A stretch of DNA of 63,379 nucleotides from an uncultured Collinsella sp. (GTDB lineage: Bacteria; Actinomycetota; Coriobacteriia; Coriobacteriales; Coriobacteriaceae): the NCBI GenBank assembly GCA_900762355.1, contig CAAFGE010000013.1, positions 1 through 63,379 of the forward strand, given 5' to 3'. This document shows, piece after piece, positions 62,072 through 63,379 of this stretch. The notes beneath the pieces were generated by a model. The model had not been told where the DNA came from, did not search any database, and was given only the letters and a program-made list of their open reading frames with translations. A program made the position numbers and the translations under genes. Position 1 is the first letter of the stretch. The number at the start of each line of letters is the position of its first letter.

Positions 62072-62992
62072 ATGGATCTTGCGATGGCACAGCGCCTCGT
62101 TGATCGCCGTAAAGCTGCCGGGCTTTCTCAGGAGGCACTTGCTGCCCAACTGGGCGTAAGCCGCCAGGCTGTTAGTAAATGGGAGCGCAGCGAGTCCTCA
62201 CCCGATACCGATAACCTCATTGCGCTCGCCGCGCTGTATGGCGTGTCGTTGGACGAGCTGCTATACGGGGAAGCGGACAACGATGCCGACGACCTGGAAG
62301 ACGGTAGCGCCGACACCGAGACGGCGGATGTGGCTGACGAGGCTGAGGATTCTGCCGAGCACGCCGATTGCGGTGACAAACCACTTGTCGATATTTCCCT
62401 CGCGCGCGGTATCCACGTCATTGACCCCAATAAAGGCGAGGAAGTCCATGTTGGTTGGAGCGGCATCCATGTGACCAACGAGCGCAAGGGCGAAGAGGTG
62501 CATGTGGGGCCGGGCGGCGTGCATATCGATACGCTTGAGGACGATGGACATAGCGTGCGCACCAATGACGACGGCACCGTCACCATCGACGGCGAGACGT
62601 TTTCCAGCTGGAAGGAAGCACACGACAAGCTCGACCATCATGGCAAGCATTTCCACACCAAGGCCGGACGTGCATGGAACAAATTCCCCTTCCCCGCACT
62701 TGTCACTCTCGCCTATCTGGTGCTCGGCATTGTCTACGGCACATGGGGCATGGGGCTTTTCCTCGTCTTTTTGATTCCCGTTTACTACGCGATTGGTGAC
62801 TTTATCGATCGGCGCCACCTGTCTAAGCTGATCGAGGTCATCTACCCGGCAGCCGCCATCGCTTGGTTCCTCTACATGTGGCTCTGTTTGGGACAGCCCC
62901 ATCCTGCATGGATCATCCTCATCACGATTCCCATCATAAAGGCGCTCATGCGCTGGTGCCGCAAACAATGGAAGCACCGCAAACAGGCTTAA
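62072..62992 (+). CDS. XRE-type HTH regulator with membrane domain
   Basis: 306 residues from the ATG at 62072 (AAAGGAA). A Cro/CI HTH (about 5-60; LSQEALAAQLGVSRQAVSKWERSESSPD) is followed by an acidic linker (about 70-115), then a region of short repeats KGEEVHVGxxGxHxx (about 125-175), and three or four C-terminal membrane helices (about 220-295). The gene is preceded by two GCTACCGGTWGTT sites. This is a DNA-binding domain tethered to the membrane with an intervening beta-repeat region; related proteins exist in Firmicutes and Coriobacteriia but the signal is unknown. Confidence 0.85.
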   Translation: MDLAMAQRLVDRRKAAGLSQEALAAQLGVSRQAVSKWERSESSPDTDNLIALAALYGVSLDELLYGEADNDADDLEDGSADTETADVADEAEDSAEHADCGDKPLVDISLARGIHVIDPNKGEEVHVGWSGIHVTNERKGEEVHVGPGGVHIDTLEDDGHSVRTNDDGTVTIDGETFSSWKEAHDKLDHHGKHFHTKAGRAWNKFPFPALVTLAYLVLGIVYGTWGMGLFLVFLIPVYYAIGDFIDRRHLSKLIEVIYPAAAIAWFLYMWLCLGQPHPAWIILITIPIIKALMRWCRKQWKHRKQA

Positions 62993-63379
62993 CACGCTCC
63001 GACCCACCAGCACCCAACCACCCCCCCCGCCCTTCTCTTAAGTTGCGGTGAAATAGGGACTGTTTTGAGGCTCCAAAGCGCCAGACAGTCCGTATATCAC
63101 CGCAACTTACAAACAACTGGGTCAGTTCCGGCACGGAGATTAGCATTGAGCTGACCGCGCGCCAAGAAAAGGGCCTATTTACTACGTTTAACTCGAGAGA
63201 GCCGACCATACCCGCCTTTTCCGCAAATTGGCAAGCCCTCTACCTGCACTGATAATTGTCCTTGGGGGAAGCGGGCACTGCGGGGGCGCGTCAACAGCGC
63301 GCGATTTCCGCGTCGCAGCGCTACCCTGATGCTGAACGCCGGGACGATGACCCACTGACCTGCTGACGCCTCTTCGGCC
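62993..63379. other. Gene-free end of the window with one dispersed hairpin
   Basis: Contains the AGTTGCGGTGA-family hairpin at 63039-63109; otherwise no coding sequence, promoter or RNA gene can be supported. Confidence 0.6.
63039..63109. repeat. Dispersed hairpin, AGTTGCGGTGA family (copy 3)
   Basis: TAAGTTGCGGTGAAATA...GGACTGT with complement ACAGTCC...TATATCACCGCAACTTA; arms about 24 bases with few mismatches and a loop of about 23 bases. Confidence 0.8.

Overview
The window looks like a chromosomal segment of a gut coriobacterium, most likely Collinsella or a close relative (Actinomycetota, Coriobacteriia). GC content is high, Shine-Dalgarno sequences are strong (AGGAGG type), and the gene content fits that group: an AmaP/DUF2273/Asp23 envelope-stress operon, a giant fused acyl-CoA dehydratase activase, Tat-type lipoproteins, sortase-anchored Tp47-domain surface protein and flavin-linked membrane redox genes. 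No rRNA, tRNA, CRISPR array, prophage or insertion sequence is visible. The species call is an inference from protein character, not from a marker gene.

Layout. 1-10.5 kb (minus strand): a zinc-ribbon membrane protein, YitT protein, Asp23-DUF2273-AmaP operon, YebC, a large polytopic membrane protein, Lgt, a NifU-like protein, dCMP deaminase and type III pantothenate kinase. 10.6-15.3 kb: an OPT transporter and a DUF389 protein (plus), a frameshifted aryl-sulfotransferase remnant and a 3-hydroxyacyl-CoA dehydrogenase. 15.6-21.2 kb: the 1596-residue activase/dehydratase-like protein and its TetR neighbour. 21.3-28 kb (minus): HAD phosphatase, TetR-controlled MFS exporter, PII-AmtB pair, a CmpB-type membrane protein and an HD protein. 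28.2-34.7 kb (plus): dxs, a triple tandem hairpin array, a polar amino-acid ABC transporter and a C26 amidotransferase-like hydrolase. 34.8-38.4 kb (minus): a small transcription unit encoding a 42-residue six-cysteine peptide followed by an ABC exporter, next to an XRE/membrane-protein pair. 38.6-41.9 kb: HPt protein, GGDEF-REC-HD-GYP regulator, alpha/beta hydrolase. 42.1-47.8 kb: radical SAM protein, SEC-C methionine aminopeptidase, 2-hydroxyacid dehydrogenase, PIN toxin-antitoxin pair, M18 aminopeptidase. 48-59.2 kb (plus): a flavin-based extracytosolic redox locus. 59.3-63 kb: linear-amide hydrolase, phosphofructokinase and a membrane-tethered HTH regulator.

The two most interesting systems are these. 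First, 48,080-59,238 encodes a cell-wall-anchored FMN-binding Tp47-domain protein, a multi-FMN-domain protein, a small membrane FMN protein, a NapH-like Fe-S membrane protein, the flavin transferase ApbE, a NusG-II domain protein and two unusual ECF-transporter fusion proteins. Together they could carry electrons from the membrane quinone pool through Fe-S centres to covalently bound FMN outside the cell and onto the wall. Second, 37,261-37,389 encodes a short Cys-rich peptide with its own promoter, strong Shine-Dalgarno and a hairpin before a dedicated three-gene ABC transporter. This is the usual organisation of a peptide natural product (RiPP or bacteriocin-like) operon, although no maturase is visible nearby.

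Intergenic DNA is rich in perfect inverted repeats. At least three dispersed families (AGTTGCGGTGA-type, GGGACAGG-loop type and TCTCRATCTGTAACA-type) and several single long hairpins occur, many placed directly at stop codons or in 5' leaders.
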